From the NCBI GenBank assembly GCA_964035575.1, contig OZ037838.1:992001-1056000 (forward strand): a DNA stretch of 64,000 nucleotides. The letters are read 5' to 3'. Below are positions 1-8,531 of the stretch, one piece after another; within the stretch, counting starts at the first letter, position 1; the number at the start of each line of letters is the position of its first letter. The position numbers and the translations under genes were made by a program. Under the pieces are notes generated by a model, which worked only from the letters and a program-made list of their open reading frames with translations, ran no database searches and was not told the DNA's origin. Origin of the DNA: Rhynchopus sp. YZ270_cl-10 (Eukaryota > Euglenozoa > Diplonemea > Diplonemida > Diplonemidae).

Positions 1-85
1 TTGTTACGGTACCCTTTGTTCAAACCTTTGATAAAAAAACAACTTGTTGTCAATACTAAAAAGATTGGAGGCAGCGCTGCGGGCA

Positions 86-180
86 AACAAAACGGATTGA
101 AAAAGACAGAAGCTTGTTTGTTTCTTTGAGTACTCAATTAACCACAACAACCATACTTCAGTTTAACACATTTTTTTTTT
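86..180 (+). repeat. Dispersed repeat R1, copy 1
   Basis: About 90 nt starting near ACAAAACGGATTGAAAAAGA, containing the palindrome TTGAGTACTCAA and ending AGTTTAACACA before a T-run. A second copy lies at 39441-39530 inside the enoyl-CoA hydratase intron. The two match over their whole length apart from small indels. No coding capacity; family unknown, possibly a short retroposed or MITE-like unit. Confidence 0.6.
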
Positions 181-189
181 TTTTTTTTG

Positions 190-228
190 GGTGACTAAGG
201 ACGAGAGGCTTAGGATCATCTTATAAAC
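190..228 (+). repeat. Dispersed ~40-nt hairpin element H1, copy 1
   Basis: Carries the core GACTAAG-N-ACGAGAGGCTTAG followed by GATCATCTTATAAAC. In most copies CTAAGC pairs with GCTTAG around a 7-nt loop (ACGAGAG). Other good copies are at 18318-18356, 18602-18638 (diverged), 30112-30150, 37732-37772 and 40193-40231, all on + and all followed by T-rich sequence. The rest of 1-700 holds no gene that I can see. Confidence 0.55.
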
Positions 229-589
229 TTCCCCCCCTTTTTTTTTCTTAAGTAAGAGAAAACCGAATGGAGTGGGAACGTTAGTGAGAGCGCAGCGGAA
301 ACGATAGTGGGAACGCAACGAGCTTTTTTCATAATGTTTTATTCTTCCCCACAAAATATGACGCGCAGAGAAACACTCGTTTTTTTCACACCCCCGGTAT
401 CACGTATGATACTGTCTTTCCATGGATACACCTGGAAAGGAGTTCCGTGCTATTCACAGAACTCGATAGGCGATTGAGCGTATCTAACAACAACCAAAAC
501 AAAAGAAAGTACAAAGAAGAGAATAAAAAATGCAGGAAAAATAGACAAAGAGAAAAACAAAGAGATTTGACAAAGGAACAATAAACAAC

Positions 590-703
590 AGATGGAAACC
601 ACGAAATGGACGTAGGACTGTATGGTTGGGTGTCCCCCCGTTCAGCCGGTCATTGTACCAAGGTACACTGTCACGAGAGGGCTTTATATTTCAAGTCAAC
701 TTT
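590..703 (+). repeat. Two adjacent dispersed repeats
   Basis: 590-650 (core ATGGACGTAGGACTG..ATGGTTGGGTGTCC) matches 19779-19842. The adjoining 661-703 (GGTACACTGTCACGAGAGGG then TATTTCAAGTCAACTTT) matches 29075-29117 and 31957-32000. They occur together only here, so they are separate units. Neither has coding potential. Confidence 0.55.
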
Positions 704-704
704 C

Positions 705-980
705 ATTTGGAGCCCACATATGAGGCGCTTCAGGTCTGTTCGCGTTGTTCTGCTTTATTATTACTGTGCAATAAGCACAGTCTTTGCTGTGGCAGACTGT
801 TCGAAAGATCAACGTGTATCCATGGCATGCTTGGAAGCATGTCATTAAATGTGTGCACACTGTGTTGTGGTGTCTGGTGTCTATTCTAAGAATGTGCGTA
901 CGTCCACACAGCATCCATGCAAAACAAAACAACCCACACCTCATCTCCCCACAGGGGTAGAGCAAAAAGTAAACAAAACA
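705..980 (+). promoter_or_regulatory. Class A upstream cassette of family copy 1
   Basis: This 5' flank (start GGAGCCCACATATGAGG, end AAACAAAACA directly before the ATG) is near-identical to those at 2469-2743 (copy 2) and 6807-7063 (copy 4). A CCCCACAG stretch about 25 nt before the start could be a 3' splice site of a 5'-UTR intron. The promoter role is inferred from sharing and position; no TATA box stands out. Confidence 0.45.
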
Positions 981-2105
981 ATGATGGATGTGACCTTTGT
1001 GCTGGAAGAGTCAGGCGTGACTGCGACAGTGGAGGTGCCGTGCGAGGCGGACGTTGCAGCGGCAAAGGAGGTTGCGTGCACGGCGCTTGCTGTCTCGCCT
1101 GCGTCTGTCGAGATGCGCATCGGCACGCAGGTGCTGGAGGGGACGTGTCGTCTGCAGGACACTGCGTTTCGTGCAGGGATGCAGGTTGTGCTTGCCTGTC
1201 CTCGCTTTGCCGACATCAAGTGTCCTGCTGAGCACAGTGAGATTACACAATCCTTCTCGCTGTCGCGTTGTGGAACGATCTGCGCTTTTGTGGACTGGAC
1301 TGGGCATGTTGGCGGCTTCGACACAGAAACCTTCGACACTGTCTTCTCATTCAAAGTGGATGCTAATGTGATGTGCGCGCCTGCCATCTCACGGTGCAAG
1401 ACACACTGCTACCTGGCGTGCGGGAATCACTTACGCAAGGTTGCGCTTCCGGGTGGGGAGGTGCTCCGCAAAGTCGACCCCTCCTCCGCAGTGTCCTCCT
1501 GTGGCAATGTTGTCGTCTCCGGGAGCATAGACGGCGTCTCTGTGTATGACGAAGACCTGACGTTGCTCCGCTCTCTCTCGCACGAAGGGTGTAAGACTGT
1601 GGCAGTATCGGACTGTGGTGGGTGGGTGATCACCTCCTCCGAAGGGGAAGAGGCACGTCTGTGGGATGTGAACACAGGAGTTGCTGTGGCATGTGTGCCG
1701 GTGGGGTGGTGGTGTGCAGTGGCGCTTTCACGGTCTGCCTCCGTCTTTGCTGCGGTGGGGGAGGACGACACCATGCGCCTCTATGATTGGAGTGGTGCGG
1801 CTCTTCGCAGTGTTGATGTGGATGGGGAAGTCGAGCGCATTCAGTTCACACCATGTGGGAAGTACCTTGTGGTCAAGGTGGCTGTTACCAGAGATGACGA
1901 CGAAGGTAACACACTTCACCACACACAACTGCACCAGTATGATGTGGCGACCATGTCCCGTGTACATGTGATCCCGCAAGCCAGCGGTGGGTCCTTTGCG
2001 ATATCACCGTGTTCCCGTGTGGTTGTGTTCGGGTGTGAGAACGAAAGCAGCGATCCAACAAGCGGCATTGTAACACGGCATCTGTACCCACACAACAGTG
2101 AGTGA
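981..2105 (+). CDS. UBL-WD40 family copy 1
   Basis: 374 aa. Residues ~1-72 follow the ubiquitin fold in order: strand MDVTFVLEESG, strand VTATVEVPCEAD, helix AAAKEVACTALAV, then EMRIGTQVLEGTCRLQDTA and a last strand VQVVLA. There is no terminal GG, so it is not a processed ubiquitin. Residues ~85-374 form a degenerate WD40 propeller; blade edges are visible as GFDTETFDTVFSF, GVSVYDEDLTLL, ARLWDVNTG (near 226) and LYDWSGAALRSV (near 268). The start is the first of two adjacent ATGs, where homology between differently flanked copies begins. Variable segments are the ~15 aa after CPAEHS and the acidic stretch before LHQYD. It ends YPHNSE. Closest to copy 3, sharing a GCENE-containing C-terminus and 3' flank. 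Function unknown; an adaptor or recognition role is only inferred. Confidence 0.88.
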   Translation: MMDVTFVLEESGVTATVEVPCEADVAAAKEVACTALAVSPASVEMRIGTQVLEGTCRLQDTAFRAGMQVVLACPRFADIKCPAEHSEITQSFSLSRCGTICAFVDWTGHVGGFDTETFDTVFSFKVDANVMCAPAISRCKTHCYLACGNHLRKVALPGGEVLRKVDPSSAVSSCGNVVVSGSIDGVSVYDEDLTLLRSLSHEGCKTVAVSDCGGWVITSSEGEEARLWDVNTGVAVACVPVGWWCAVALSRSASVFAAVGEDDTMRLYDWSGAALRSVDVDGEVERIQFTPCGKYLVVKVAVTRDDDEGNTLHHTQLHQYDVATMSRVHVIPQASGGSFAISPCSRVVVFGCENESSDPTSGIVTRHLYPHNSE

Positions 2106-2743
2106 TGTTCCGCGAGGGGTGGGAGGGTGGTGACTGTATTCTGACAGAAGGGGACAGTGCAAGTGTCTGCAGAGGGTATACCACCAACTGCATAGGCCAC
2201 ACCGTGAATCTAGCTCAAGCGGGACTGCTAACTCCACTTGGGAAGTTTGTGCCCATCACGCAGGCCCAGCTACGTTGTCTTGTCTCCCATTACCCTCCTT
2301 TTTTTTTTTCTTTTTTGTCTTTTTCTCCGTAGTCTTTTCTCCATTATTACTCTAGTAGTCTACAATCTAGTAAAAGATAGTGCCGTAATGTCCACTCCCC
2401 CCGCCCTGCAAAAATACAGCACCACCAACACCACATCCCCTATGATATTGTCTTCCCCCTAACATTTGATTTGGAGCTCAGATATGAGGTGCTTCAGGTC
2501 TGTTCGCGTTGTTCTGCTTTATTATTACTGTGCAATAAGCGCAGTCTTTGCTGTGGCAGACTGTTCGAAAGATCAACGTGTATCCATGGCATGCTTGGAA
2601 GCAGGTCATTAAACGTGTGCACACTGTGTTGTGGTGTCTAGTGTCTATTCTAAGAGTGTGCGTACGTCCACACAGCATCCATGCAAACAAGACAACCCAC
2701 ACCTCATCTCCCCACAGGGGTAGAGCAAGAAGTAAACAAAACA
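2106..2743 (+). repeat. Duplicated intergenic spacer (unit 1)
   Basis: The whole stretch from the stop of copy 1 to the ATG of copy 2 is repeated, with small indels, at 6462-7063 between copies 3 and 4. It holds the 3' flank GTGATGTTCCGCGAGGGG, a T-rich tract and the class A cassette. No other gene seen. The duplication implies that a two-gene block was copied. Confidence 0.75.
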
Positions 2744-3892
2744 ATGATGGATGTGACCTTTGTGCTGGAAGAGTCAGGCGTGACTGCGACAGTGGAGGTG
2801 CCGTGCGAGGCGGACGTTGCAGCGGCAAAGGAGGTTGCGTGCACGGCGCTTGCTGTCTCGCCTGCGTCTGTCGAGATGCGCATCGGCACGCAGGTGCTGG
2901 AGGGGACGTGCCGTCTGCAGGACACTGCGTTTGGTGCAGGGGTGCAGGTTGTGCTTGCCCGCCGCTTTGCTGATATCAAGTGTCCTGCTGAGTACAGTTT
3001 TGAGGGGGCTGTGCCACACGTGTCGCTGTCGCGTTGTGGCACGCTCTGCCTCTATAGCGATAGTAAGCACATTCATGGCTTCGACACAGAAACCTTCGAA
3101 ACTGCCTTCGCTTTTGATATGGTCAACGACTGTTTCCTGTACGGTCCGCCTGTCATATCGAGGTGCAAGACACGCCTCTACATGCCGTGTGGGGAAGACT
3201 TTCGCAATGTAGATGACATACGCGAGGTTGCGCTTCCAAATGGGGAGGTGCTCCGCAAAGTCGACGGCACTTCGATGTCACTGTATGCGTGTGGCAGTGT
3301 TGTCGTCTCATGGTGTGAAGACGGCGTCTCTGTGTATGACGAAGACCTGACGTTGCTCCGCTCTCTCTCACATGAAGGGTGTAAGACTGTGGCAGTGTCG
3401 GACTGTGGTGGGTGGGTGCTCACCTCCTCCTTCAGTGAGAAGAATGCACGTCTGTGGGATGTGAACACAGGTGAAGCTGTTGCATGTGTGCCTGTGGATG
3501 GGTCGCGGTCTTTTGTGGCGCTTTCAAGGTCTGCCTCTGTCTTTGCTGTGGGGCTCTATGTGGACGGGGCACAGAGAATGCAGCTCTACGACTGGAGTGG
3601 TGCAGCTTTTCAGTACACCACTACCTCTGGAAATGTCCTTGACGTGCAATTCACCCCGTGTGGGAAATACTTTGTGGTACATAAGTTTACTGACAATGGA
3701 GAACTACATGCAGAGCTGCGACAGTATGATGTGGCGACCATGTCCTGTGTACTTGCGATCCCGGACGTCAACGGTCTGTCATTTGCGATATCACCGTGTT
3801 CACGTGTGGTTGTGTTTGTATCACGCGAACGTGCCCGCGTTCTGACAAAACATCTGTACCCCCACAACGAGCTCGTACAGGACACTGCGTAA
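2744..3892 (+). CDS. UBL-WD40 family copy 2
   Basis: 382 aa. Same head as copy 1, but the linker reads LARRFADIKC rather than LACPRFADIKC. The propeller carries an insertion near NVDDIREVALPNGEV and a distinct late blade (VLDVQFTPCGKYFVV). Its nearest relative is copy 14, 58 kb away: both share AELxQY, VxxIPDV and FAISPCSRVVVFVS segments. The C-terminus is unusual: after LYPHNE it reads LVQDTA, because the usual AGTGAGTGA ending is replaced by sequence continuing into a fragment also found behind copy 14. Class A cassette upstream. Confidence 0.85.
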   Translation: MMDVTFVLEESGVTATVEVPCEADVAAAKEVACTALAVSPASVEMRIGTQVLEGTCRLQDTAFGAGVQVVLARRFADIKCPAEYSFEGAVPHVSLSRCGTLCLYSDSKHIHGFDTETFETAFAFDMVNDCFLYGPPVISRCKTRLYMPCGEDFRNVDDIREVALPNGEVLRKVDGTSMSLYACGSVVVSWCEDGVSVYDEDLTLLRSLSHEGCKTVAVSDCGGWVLTSSFSEKNARLWDVNTGEAVACVPVDGSRSFVALSRSASVFAVGLYVDGAQRMQLYDWSGAAFQYTTTSGNVLDVQFTPCGKYFVVHKFTDNGELHAELRQYDVATMSCVLAIPDVNGLSFAISPCSRVVVFVSRERARVLTKHLYPHNELVQDTA

Positions 3893-4844
3893 CTGGTGTC
3901 GTCAACAGAAGCCTGCGTCTTGCCACCACACACCTATCCAGTGATGGCAGATCTGCACCCACGAGCAAGACACCGCAGACCACGTTGTCGCAGCCGAACA
4001 CCACATCGCCTCCCGCCAACGACATCTCTTTACAACAAAAAATATCTGCGTCACATCGCTGCGTCGATGTGATGCTCGATGGGTTTGTACATTCTCCAGA
4101 CGATACTGCCCATGCATTGCGTAGCTCTGCATCGCACTGTTGGGGCCACGAGGACACACCAGGGAAGGTTCTATGCGTGCTTCGTATTTTAAGACACTGC
4201 AGGGAGCGGGGTGTGGTGGTGGATCCGCCCCAGATACTGCAGGACATATTCAAGGGCCTGATATCGAGCAGCGCAGCACACCCGAAGCTCTGCCAACTTC
4301 TCATGCGCATGGGTGCGGCAGTCACCCTCGATGTCATTCTCTGTGCACACGACGTGCATTTATCGTTTCTTCAGTCCTGCGACATCGCTCCACACATTCT
4401 CCTTACAGGCCCCAGCAGGGGTCTTGCTGGATGGGCGAAACCTTAGACGTTGTGCGAAGCCTTCGTGACTCGTGGTGCAAACGTGTTGACCCCGATGGTG
4501 ACGAAGATGCGCAGTGGTACAGAACGATGTCGCATGTTGCGTTCAGTGGTCGCTGTGCTGATGAACGTATCGTGAAACGCATCTTCGACCTTGCGGTGCA
4601 GCTCAACGCACGACGGTGTCGTGCGCTTCTGTCTGACCATGCACAGCACAGCCCCTCCCTCTGTGATCGGTGCAAGCCGTGTGAACAGTGTCTTCCGTGG
4701 CAACTTTTAGATTCAGCAAAGTGTGTAAGTCACGATCACTTTCGCACGCTGTGCACAATGCCAACGCACGCTCTATCCTGCCCACACCTTGTTCAGTTGG
4801 CAGCATATGCGAGACACATATTGTTGTGTTCTGCAGCCTGGTAA
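3893..4844 (+). pseudogene. Decayed unidentified ORF behind copy 2
   Basis: An open frame runs to 4446 (readable from an ATG near 4071), and a second frame with coding-like composition continues to 4844. The change of frame falls around 4400-4434, so the product looks broken. The second part includes a Cys-rich CDRCKPCEQC stretch. The first ~130 nt (about 3893-4020) are repeated at 62089-62215 behind copy 14, where one frame reads HEQDTADHLVAAEHHIASRQ, suggestive of an old coding fragment. Family not recognised. A short unrecognised intron is possible but no GTA(T/C)G donor fits well. Confidence 0.4.
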
Positions 4845-5300
4845 CTTTGCCTTGGTGTCTGCCGGCTCCCTCTTGCTAACCTGAGCCGCAGGATAGAAAC
4901 GTTGTGTTCTTCATTGTGCCTTCTCTTGTTTCAAAGTGGATGTGTACCAGAAGACATGCATCTGCCAGTTTTTTTCCCTTCATTTTTAGCAATGTTGTTG
5001 TTGTTGTTGTGGTGGTAGCATTTCCTCTCCCCGGCAAGTTTTGTTTTTATTAGGACAAATTTGTGGTGGGAAATGATTGAGACTTTCTGTTTATTCCCCT
5101 GCCCCTTTATTGTGCACTCAACTCGTTTCTGTACAAGGGTTTCTTCCTTTTTGACATTTCTGGGCAGTTTGGATATTTTCAAATTGCTTGCTTTTGTCAG
5201 AGTTTGTTGAAACACATATTTAACCCACCAACCTTCTTATTTGTCGTTGCGAAGTGACACCACCAACCATCACATCAAACACAACAGACCCCTTAACAAT
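4845..5300. other. Spacer with class B cassette
   Basis: No gene seen. A (GTT)n run lies near 4993. From about 5165 it contains the class B upstream cassette (TTTTCAAATTGCTTGC, GAGTTTGTTGAAACAC, AACCCACCAACCTTC, GTTGCGAAGTGAC, AGACCCCTTAACAAT) ending at the ATG of copy 3. The same cassette precedes copies 7, 10, 12 and 13, and in part 11 and 14. Confidence 0.55.
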
Positions 5301-6461
5301 ATGATGGATGTGACCTTTGTGCTGGAAGAGTCAGGCGTGACTGCGACAGTGGAGGTGCCGTGCGAGGCGGACGTTGCAGCGGCAAAGGAGGTTGCGTGCA
5401 CGGCGCTTGCTGTCTCGCCTGCGTCTGTCGAGATGCGCATCGGCACGCAGGTGCTGGAGGGGACGTGCCGTCTGCAGGACACTGCGTTTGATGCAGGGGT
5501 GCAGGTTGTGCTTGCCTGTCCTCGCTTTGCCGACATCAAGTGTCCTGCTGAGTATAGTCTGCAGAAGGAAGCAAAAAACATGTCACTATCGCGTTGTGGA
5601 ACGCTCTGTGTCTATGGTGACTGGAGTGGGCATGTTGGCGGCTTTGACACAGAAACCTTCGACACTGTCTTCTCGTTCGAAATGTGGACTAAAGTGTACG
5701 ATCGGCCTGCCATCTCGCAGTGCAAGACACGCTGCTACCTGCCGTGTGGGGGTCTCATTCTCGAAGTTGCGCTTCCGGGTGGGGAGGTGGTCCGCAAAGT
5801 GGACGACACCTCAGAGTCAGTGTTCGCGTGTGGCAATGTTGTTGTCTCAAAGAGTGGAAACGGCGTCTCTGTGTATGACGAAGACCTGACGTTGCTCCGC
5901 TCTCTCTCGCACGAAGGGTGCACGGACACGGCAGTGTCGGACTGTGGTGGGTGGGTGATGACCTCCTCCAACAAGGAGAAGAAGGCACGTCTGTGGGATG
6001 TGAACACAGGTGTTGCTGTGGCGTGTGTGCCTGTATCAACGTCTGCGGGGTTGTGGTCTAGAGTAACTCTTTCACGGTCTGCCTCTGTCTTTGCTGTGGA
6101 GGGGGAGGGAAACACCGTGCAGCTCTACGATTGGAGTGGTGCGGCTCTTCGCAGTGTTGATGTGGGTGGGTACGTCGGGGGCATGCAGTTCACCCCGTGT
6201 GGGAAGTACCTTGTGGTCAAGGTGGATGTCGAGGAATGCACAGATGGTACAGATGATGACGAAGAATATCATGATAACGATGTACACCTGCATCAGTACG
6301 ATGTGGCGACCATGTCCCGTGTGCGTGTGATCCGGCAAGCCCATTCTGGGTCCTTTGCGATATCACCGTGTTCACGTGTGGTTGTGTTCGGGTGTGAGAA
6401 CGAAATCGACAGAACAGGCGGCATTGCAACAAGGCATCTGTACCCACACAACAGTGAGTGA
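5301..6461 (+). CDS. UBL-WD40 family copy 3
   Basis: 386 aa. Head as in copy 1 (TAFDAGVQVVLACPRF variant). The variable segment after CPAEYS is LQKEAKN. It has one of the longest acidic insertions in the family, a 20+ residue Asp/Glu-rich stretch (ECTDGTDDDEEYHDND) between the LVVKV strand and LHQYDVATMS. C-terminus as in copy 1 (GCENE, then RHLYPHNSE). Copies 1 and 3 share 3' flanks but have different upstream cassettes (A versus B), so 5' and 3' ends have separate histories. Class B cassette upstream. Confidence 0.87.
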   Translation: MMDVTFVLEESGVTATVEVPCEADVAAAKEVACTALAVSPASVEMRIGTQVLEGTCRLQDTAFDAGVQVVLACPRFADIKCPAEYSLQKEAKNMSLSRCGTLCVYGDWSGHVGGFDTETFDTVFSFEMWTKVYDRPAISQCKTRCYLPCGGLILEVALPGGEVVRKVDDTSESVFACGNVVVSKSGNGVSVYDEDLTLLRSLSHEGCTDTAVSDCGGWVMTSSNKEKKARLWDVNTGVAVACVPVSTSAGLWSRVTLSRSASVFAVEGEGNTVQLYDWSGAALRSVDVGGYVGGMQFTPCGKYLVVKVDVEECTDGTDDDEEYHDNDVHLHQYDVATMSRVRVIRQAHSGSFAISPCSRVVVFGCENEIDRTGGIATRHLYPHNSE

Positions 6462-7063
6462 TGTTTCGCGAGGGGTGGGAGGGTGGTGACTGTATTCTGA
6501 CAGAAGGGGACAGTGCAAGTGTCTGCAGAGGGTATACCATCAACTGCATAGGCCACACCGTGAATCTAGCTCAAGCGGGACTGCTAACTCCACTTGGGAA
6601 GTTTGTGCCCCACACAGGCCCAGCTACATTGTCTTGTCTCCCCGATTCTCAGTTCTCATTACCCTTTTTTTTATTGTCTTTCTTCTCCGTGATAGTGGTC
6701 TACAATCTAGTAAAAGATAGTGTCGTAATGTCCACCCCCCCCGCCCTGCAAAAATACAGCACCACCAACACCACATCCCCTATGATGTTGTCTTCCTCCT
6801 AACATTTGATTTGGAGCCCAGATATGAGGTGCTTCAGGTCTGTTCGCGTTGTTCTGCTTTATTATTACTGTGCAATAAGCGTAGTCTTTGCTGTGGCAGA
6901 CTGTTCGAAAGATCAACGTGTATCCATGGCATGCTTGGAAGCAGGTCATTAAACGTGTGCACACTATGTTGTGGTGTCTAGTGTCTATTCTAAGAATGTG
7001 CGTACGTCCACACAGCATCCACACTTCATCTCCTCAGAGGTAGAGCAAGAAGTAAACAAAACA
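6462..7063 (+). repeat. Duplicated intergenic spacer (unit 2)
   Basis: Partner of 2106-2743. It reproduces the 3' flank of copy 1, the poly-T region and the class A cassette, and is about 35 bp shorter through small indels. It ends at the ATG of copy 4. Confidence 0.75.
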
Positions 7064-8182
7064 ATGATGGATGTGACCTTTGTGCTGGAAGAGTCAGGCG
7101 TGACTGCGACAGTGGAGGTGCCGTGCGAGGCGGACGTTGCAGCGGCAAAGGAGGTTGCGTGCACGGCGCTTGCTGTCTCGCCTGCGTCTGTCGAGATGCG
7201 CATCGGCACGCAGGTGCTGGAGGGGACGTGCCGTCTGCAGGACACTGCGTTTGATTCAGGGGTGCAGGTTGTGCTTGCCTGCCCTCGCTTGGCCGACATC
7301 AAGTGTCCTGCTGAATACAGTGGGGATGCAGAATACTTTTCACTGTCGCGATGTGGAGCGCTCTGCATCCATGCTCAAGCCCACAGGGGTAGGCGTGTTG
7401 GCGGTTTCGACACAGAAACCTTCGACACTGTCTTCTCGTTCGAAGCCGCATTCGAAGTGTGCGATCGGCCTGCCATCTCGCAGTGCAAGACACGCTGCTA
7501 CCTGCCGTGTGAGGAAGGCCTTCTCGAGGTTGCGCTTCCGGGTGGGGAGGTGGTCCGCAAAGTCGACGACCCCTCGTACGAAGTGTTCGCGTGTGGCGGT
7601 GTTGTTCTCTCACACGACCCCTATGGCGTCTCTGTGTATGACGAAGACCTTGCATTGCTCCGCTCTCTCTCGCACAAAGGATGCAGGGGCATGGCAGTGT
7701 CGGACTGTGGTGGGTGGGTGATCACCTCTTCCGACAACGAGAACAACGCACGTCTGTGGGATGTGAACACAGGTGAAGCTGTGGCATGTGTGCCTGTGGA
7801 TGGGATGCACGTGGCGCTTTCACGATCTGCCTCTGTCTTTGCTGTGGTGGGGGAGGACGACACCGTGCAGCTCTATGATTGGAGTGGTGCGGCCCTTGGC
7901 AGTATTGATGTGGATGGGGTTGTCTGGGGCATGCAGTTCACCCTGTGTGGGAAGTACCTCGTGGTGAGGGTACAGTTTCCGGAATCTGATGATGACGAAC
8001 CTTTACTTGAGTACGATGTGGACCTGCACCAGTATGATGTGGCGACCATGTCCTGTGTGGATGTGATACCGCAAATTTGGGGTGGGTACTTTGCGATATC
8101 GCCGTGTTCACGTGTTGTTGTGGTTGTGCAACCAAATGGCGACATTGTGACGCGTCATCTGTACCCACACGACAGTGAGTGA
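7064..8182 (+). CDS. UBL-WD40 family copy 4
   Basis: 372 aa. Head variant TAFDSGVQVVLACPRL. The variable segment is GDAEYFS, followed by an Arg-rich insert (HAQAHRGRRVGGF). An acidic insertion (PESDDDEPLLEYD) precedes LHQYDVATMS. C-terminus VVVVQPNGDIVTRHLYPHDSE. Closest to copy 8 in both the later blades and the 3' flank. The stop context is CGACAGTGAGTGATG, in which A|GTGAGT at 8175 matches a 5' splice donor; splicing to CCTTCCACAG ending at 8320 would replace the last two codons with a tail beginning SCPPHTLPMR. Confidence 0.87.
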   Translation: MMDVTFVLEESGVTATVEVPCEADVAAAKEVACTALAVSPASVEMRIGTQVLEGTCRLQDTAFDSGVQVVLACPRLADIKCPAEYSGDAEYFSLSRCGALCIHAQAHRGRRVGGFDTETFDTVFSFEAAFEVCDRPAISQCKTRCYLPCEEGLLEVALPGGEVVRKVDDPSYEVFACGGVVLSHDPYGVSVYDEDLALLRSLSHKGCRGMAVSDCGGWVITSSDNENNARLWDVNTGEAVACVPVDGMHVALSRSASVFAVVGEDDTVQLYDWSGAALGSIDVDGVVWGMQFTLCGKYLVVRVQFPESDDDEPLLEYDVDLHQYDVATMSCVDVIPQIWGGYFAISPCSRVVVVVQPNGDIVTRHLYPHDSE

Positions 8183-8531
8183 TGTGTGACCAGGGGAGGA
8201 GAGGGAGGTGGTGATGAATATGACCCAGGGTACCAACAAAATAACCCAAGACCCTCAAAGCACCCCCAAGAAACTCCCCGTTTAGCTCTGTTGCTGTTTT
8301 CTCTTGTTTGCCTTCCACAGGTTGCCCACCTCACACGCTGCCCATGCGGCGGTCTCGTGGGTGACAGATCGCGATGCTTAGTGTCATTTTCCATTCGTCA
8401 CCTCTCACAACGAGAACCACCACAAACATGCAACACAGAACAACACCTCTCCCCACCCACCTCATCACTCCCTCCGTTTGTGGTGGAGCAAACGTGCTGA
8501 TTTGCACCTTCTCACGAAGCAACGCAACACA
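8183..8531 (+). promoter_or_regulatory. Class C spacer/upstream cassette of copy 5
   Basis: Homologous over its length to 48949-49303 between copies 8 and 9. It holds GATGAATATGACCCAGGGTA, a CCTTCCACAG acceptor-like site (8311-8320), CACAACGAGAACCACCAC and GGAGCAAACGTGCTGATTTG before the start. The pairing of copies 4-5 with copies 8-9 across 40 kb shows an inter-array segmental duplication. Confidence 0.6.

Noticed and set aside
941-1399. Recurrent ~60-150-aa open frames in other frames and on the minus strand at every family head
   Set aside because: They recur only because the 5' nucleotide block is frozen. They are shadows of the plus-strand frame with Arg/Cys- or Ser/Thr-biased composition.
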